Made by a program: the position numbers and the translations under genes. Source: Candidatus Omnitrophota bacterium (GTDB lineage Bacteria > Ratteibacteria > UBA8468 > B48-G9 > DTJG01). Taken from it: a stretch of DNA of 64,000 nt. Shown here one piece after another: positions 62,690-64,000 of this stretch. Each line of letters opens with the position of its first letter. The first letter of the stretch is position 1. The stretch lies in the NCBI GenBank assembly GCA_023485205.1, contig JAMCZX010000017.1:16767-80766 (forward strand). The letters are read 5' to 3'. The notes beneath the pieces are model-generated. The model searched no databases, was not told where the DNA came from, and saw only the letters and a program-made list of their open reading frames with translations.

Positions 62690-63988
62690 ATGAACAATAA
62701 TGGACTGTTTAATGAAAAACCTGTTGAACCGGAAGAAAAAAATAATCCTCTCGCTTACAGGATGAGGCCCAGAAAATTTGAAGATTTTGCCGGGCAGGAG
62801 CATCTACTTGGTAAAGACAATCTTTTATACAAGCTTATAAATTCAGATAAATTAACCTCATGTATATTTTACGGGCCCCCCGGCAGCGGGAAAACAGCAC
62901 TTGCTTTCCTTATTTCATCTGTAACAAAGAATATATTTATCAGTATAAATGCAATCACTTCATCTGTCCCTGACATAAGAAAGATTATTGACAATTCAAA
63001 ATGGAAGAAAAAACAAACAGGGCAAAAAACAATTCTTTTTATAGATGAGATATCCCATTTTAATAAGCTGCAGCAGGATGCTCTTATGCCTGAGGTGGAA
63101 AACGGAACTATTGTTTTAATCGGGGCTACAACCCAGAACCCTTTCTTTTTTATTAACAAATCCCTTATTTCACGTTCCGCAGTATTTGAATTTAAACCCC
63201 TGTCAGAGGAAAACATTGAAAAAATAATAAAAAGGGCATTAAAAGATAATGAAAACGGCTTGGGAGGATTTAAAATAAAAATAACAGACGAGGAAATAAA
63301 ACATCTCGTCCAAACGTCACAGGGAGATGGACGAAAGGCTTTAAGTACCCTGGAACTGACATTTTTAATCTCAACACCGGATAAAAACGGGACATTAACT
63401 ATTGATAAAAAAAACGTTGAGGAAGTAACACAGGGCGGGTATATAAAATATGATAGAGGGGATGAACACTATGGAACAATATCCGCCTTTATAAAAAGTA
63501 TGAGAGGCAGTGACCCGGATTCTGCAATATACTGGCTGGCAAAAATGTTATCAGCAGGGGAAGACCCGAGATTTATTGCAAGAAGGATTGTAATTTTTGC
63601 TTCTGAAGACATAGGAAATGCCGACCCTATGGCTCTTGTTGTTGCAATAAGCACATTCCATGCCGTTGAATTCATTGGTATGCCGGAGGTGCAGATTAAT
63701 CTTGCCCATGCCACCATATATCTTTCAACTGCTCCCAAAAGTAATGCTATTTATATGGCTATAAAAAATGCCATGGACATAATAGAAAAGGAACCTGTTC
63801 AGAAAGTGCCGGAACATTTACATACGGGAAGCAACGATTACGTTTATCCTCATGACTTTAAAGAAAGCGCCGTGGAGCAAAAATACATGGAAATTCAAAA
63901 AAAATTCTATTTTCCCAAAGATACCGGATATGAAAAAAAAATAAAAGAATTCTTAGAGCATATGAAAACCCTTAAAAAACAAAAATAG
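62690..63988 (+). CDS. rarA: replication-associated recombination protein A (MgsA/RarA)
   Basis: AAA+ clamp-loader-like ATPase acting at stalled forks; 432 residues from the ATG at 62690 (a TTG 15 bp upstream is the alternative). RMRPRKFEDFAGQEHLLG (about 25-42), Walker A GPPGSGKTALA, Walker B ILFIDEISHFNKLQQDAL, sensor 1 GATTQNP, and the C-terminal tetramerization part with YWLAKMLSAGEDPRFIARR and GNADPMALVVA. Starts 8 bp after the DUF1854 gene. Confidence 0.94.
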   Translation: MNNNGLFNEKPVEPEEKNNPLAYRMRPRKFEDFAGQEHLLGKDNLLYKLINSDKLTSCIFYGPPGSGKTALAFLISSVTKNIFISINAITSSVPDIRKIIDNSKWKKKQTGQKTILFIDEISHFNKLQQDALMPEVENGTIVLIGATTQNPFFFINKSLISRSAVFEFKPLSEENIEKIIKRALKDNENGLGGFKIKITDEEIKHLVQTSQGDGRKALSTLELTFLISTPDKNGTLTIDKKNVEEVTQGGYIKYDRGDEHYGTISAFIKSMRGSDPDSAIYWLAKMLSAGEDPRFIARRIVIFASEDIGNADPMALVVAISTFHAVEFIGMPEVQINLAHATIYLSTAPKSNAIYMAIKNAMDIIEKEPVQKVPEHLHTGSNDYVYPHDFKESAVEQKYMEIQKKFYFPKDTGYEKKIKEFLEHMKTLKKQK

Positions 63989-64000
63989 GATTAAATCCTC

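Overview
The window reads as a stretch of an AT-rich chromosome from an anaerobic, diderm (LPS-bearing) bacterium that carries the carbonyl branch of the Wood-Ljungdahl pathway. The diderm inference rests on waaA (partial, left edge) and gmhB. The anaerobic acetyl-CoA lifestyle rests on a compact cooC-orf58-acsD-cooS-acsB-acsC-acsE-DUF3786 cluster of bacterial type. I cannot name the phylum; a candidate-phylum acetogen-like lineage is my best inference. No rRNA, tRNA, CRISPR array or phage was seen.

Region 1 (1-34971, all genes on the minus strand; described here from the window start). waaA (partial) and amtB come first; amtB is preceded by two tandem intrinsic terminators. The CODH/ACS cluster (2156-11319) is headed by cooC, whose near-perfect -35/-10 promoter sits so close to the ATG that the mRNA should be leaderless. 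Next is a mixed operon (gmhB, rpsI without rplM, xylB, osmC, a 35-residue Cys-rich protein). Then comes the most unusual locus: a five-gene unit (14583-20992) of a REC-only response regulator, a membrane histidine kinase, an acetyl-CoA synthetase with a complete response-regulator receiver domain fused to its N-terminus, a polyprenyl diphosphate synthase and a URO-D family protein. A cell-division/wall cluster (ftsZ, ftsA, ftsQ, ddl, murB) follows. After it is an accessory patch: hicAB, truA with an island and a truA relic, vapBC and a RhuM-like gene. The pstSCAB-phoU phosphate operon closes the region; a 251-bp IS6-like non-autonomous element has inserted between pstB and phoU with a visible 8-bp target duplication.

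Region 2 (35199-45064). An MFS transporter, a relic of a mobilization module (Replic_Relax-like protein and a VirD4/TraG-type ATPase broken by an in-frame TAA), a copper P1B-ATPase with a CsoR-like operator, an ICMT-like membrane protein, and two exported TPR proteins. The larger of these has a 17-copy GATG tetranucleotide tract at its 5' end and may be phase-variable.

Region 3 (45250-63988, mostly plus strand). rlmB, murG, a DUF4143 ATPase, a small Cys-rich protein, cobS, murC, two exported repeat proteins (HEAT plus CBM9-like, and TPR plus beta-propeller), a Gfo/Idh/MocA protein lacking the usual catalytic lysine, rlmN, an orphan MASE3-like histidine kinase, an ABC exporter with N-terminal PH-like and zinc-ribbon domains paired with DUF1854, and rarA.

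A family of palindromic intergenic repeats of roughly 40-200 bp, with nested inverted arms, recurs at about ten places across the whole window.
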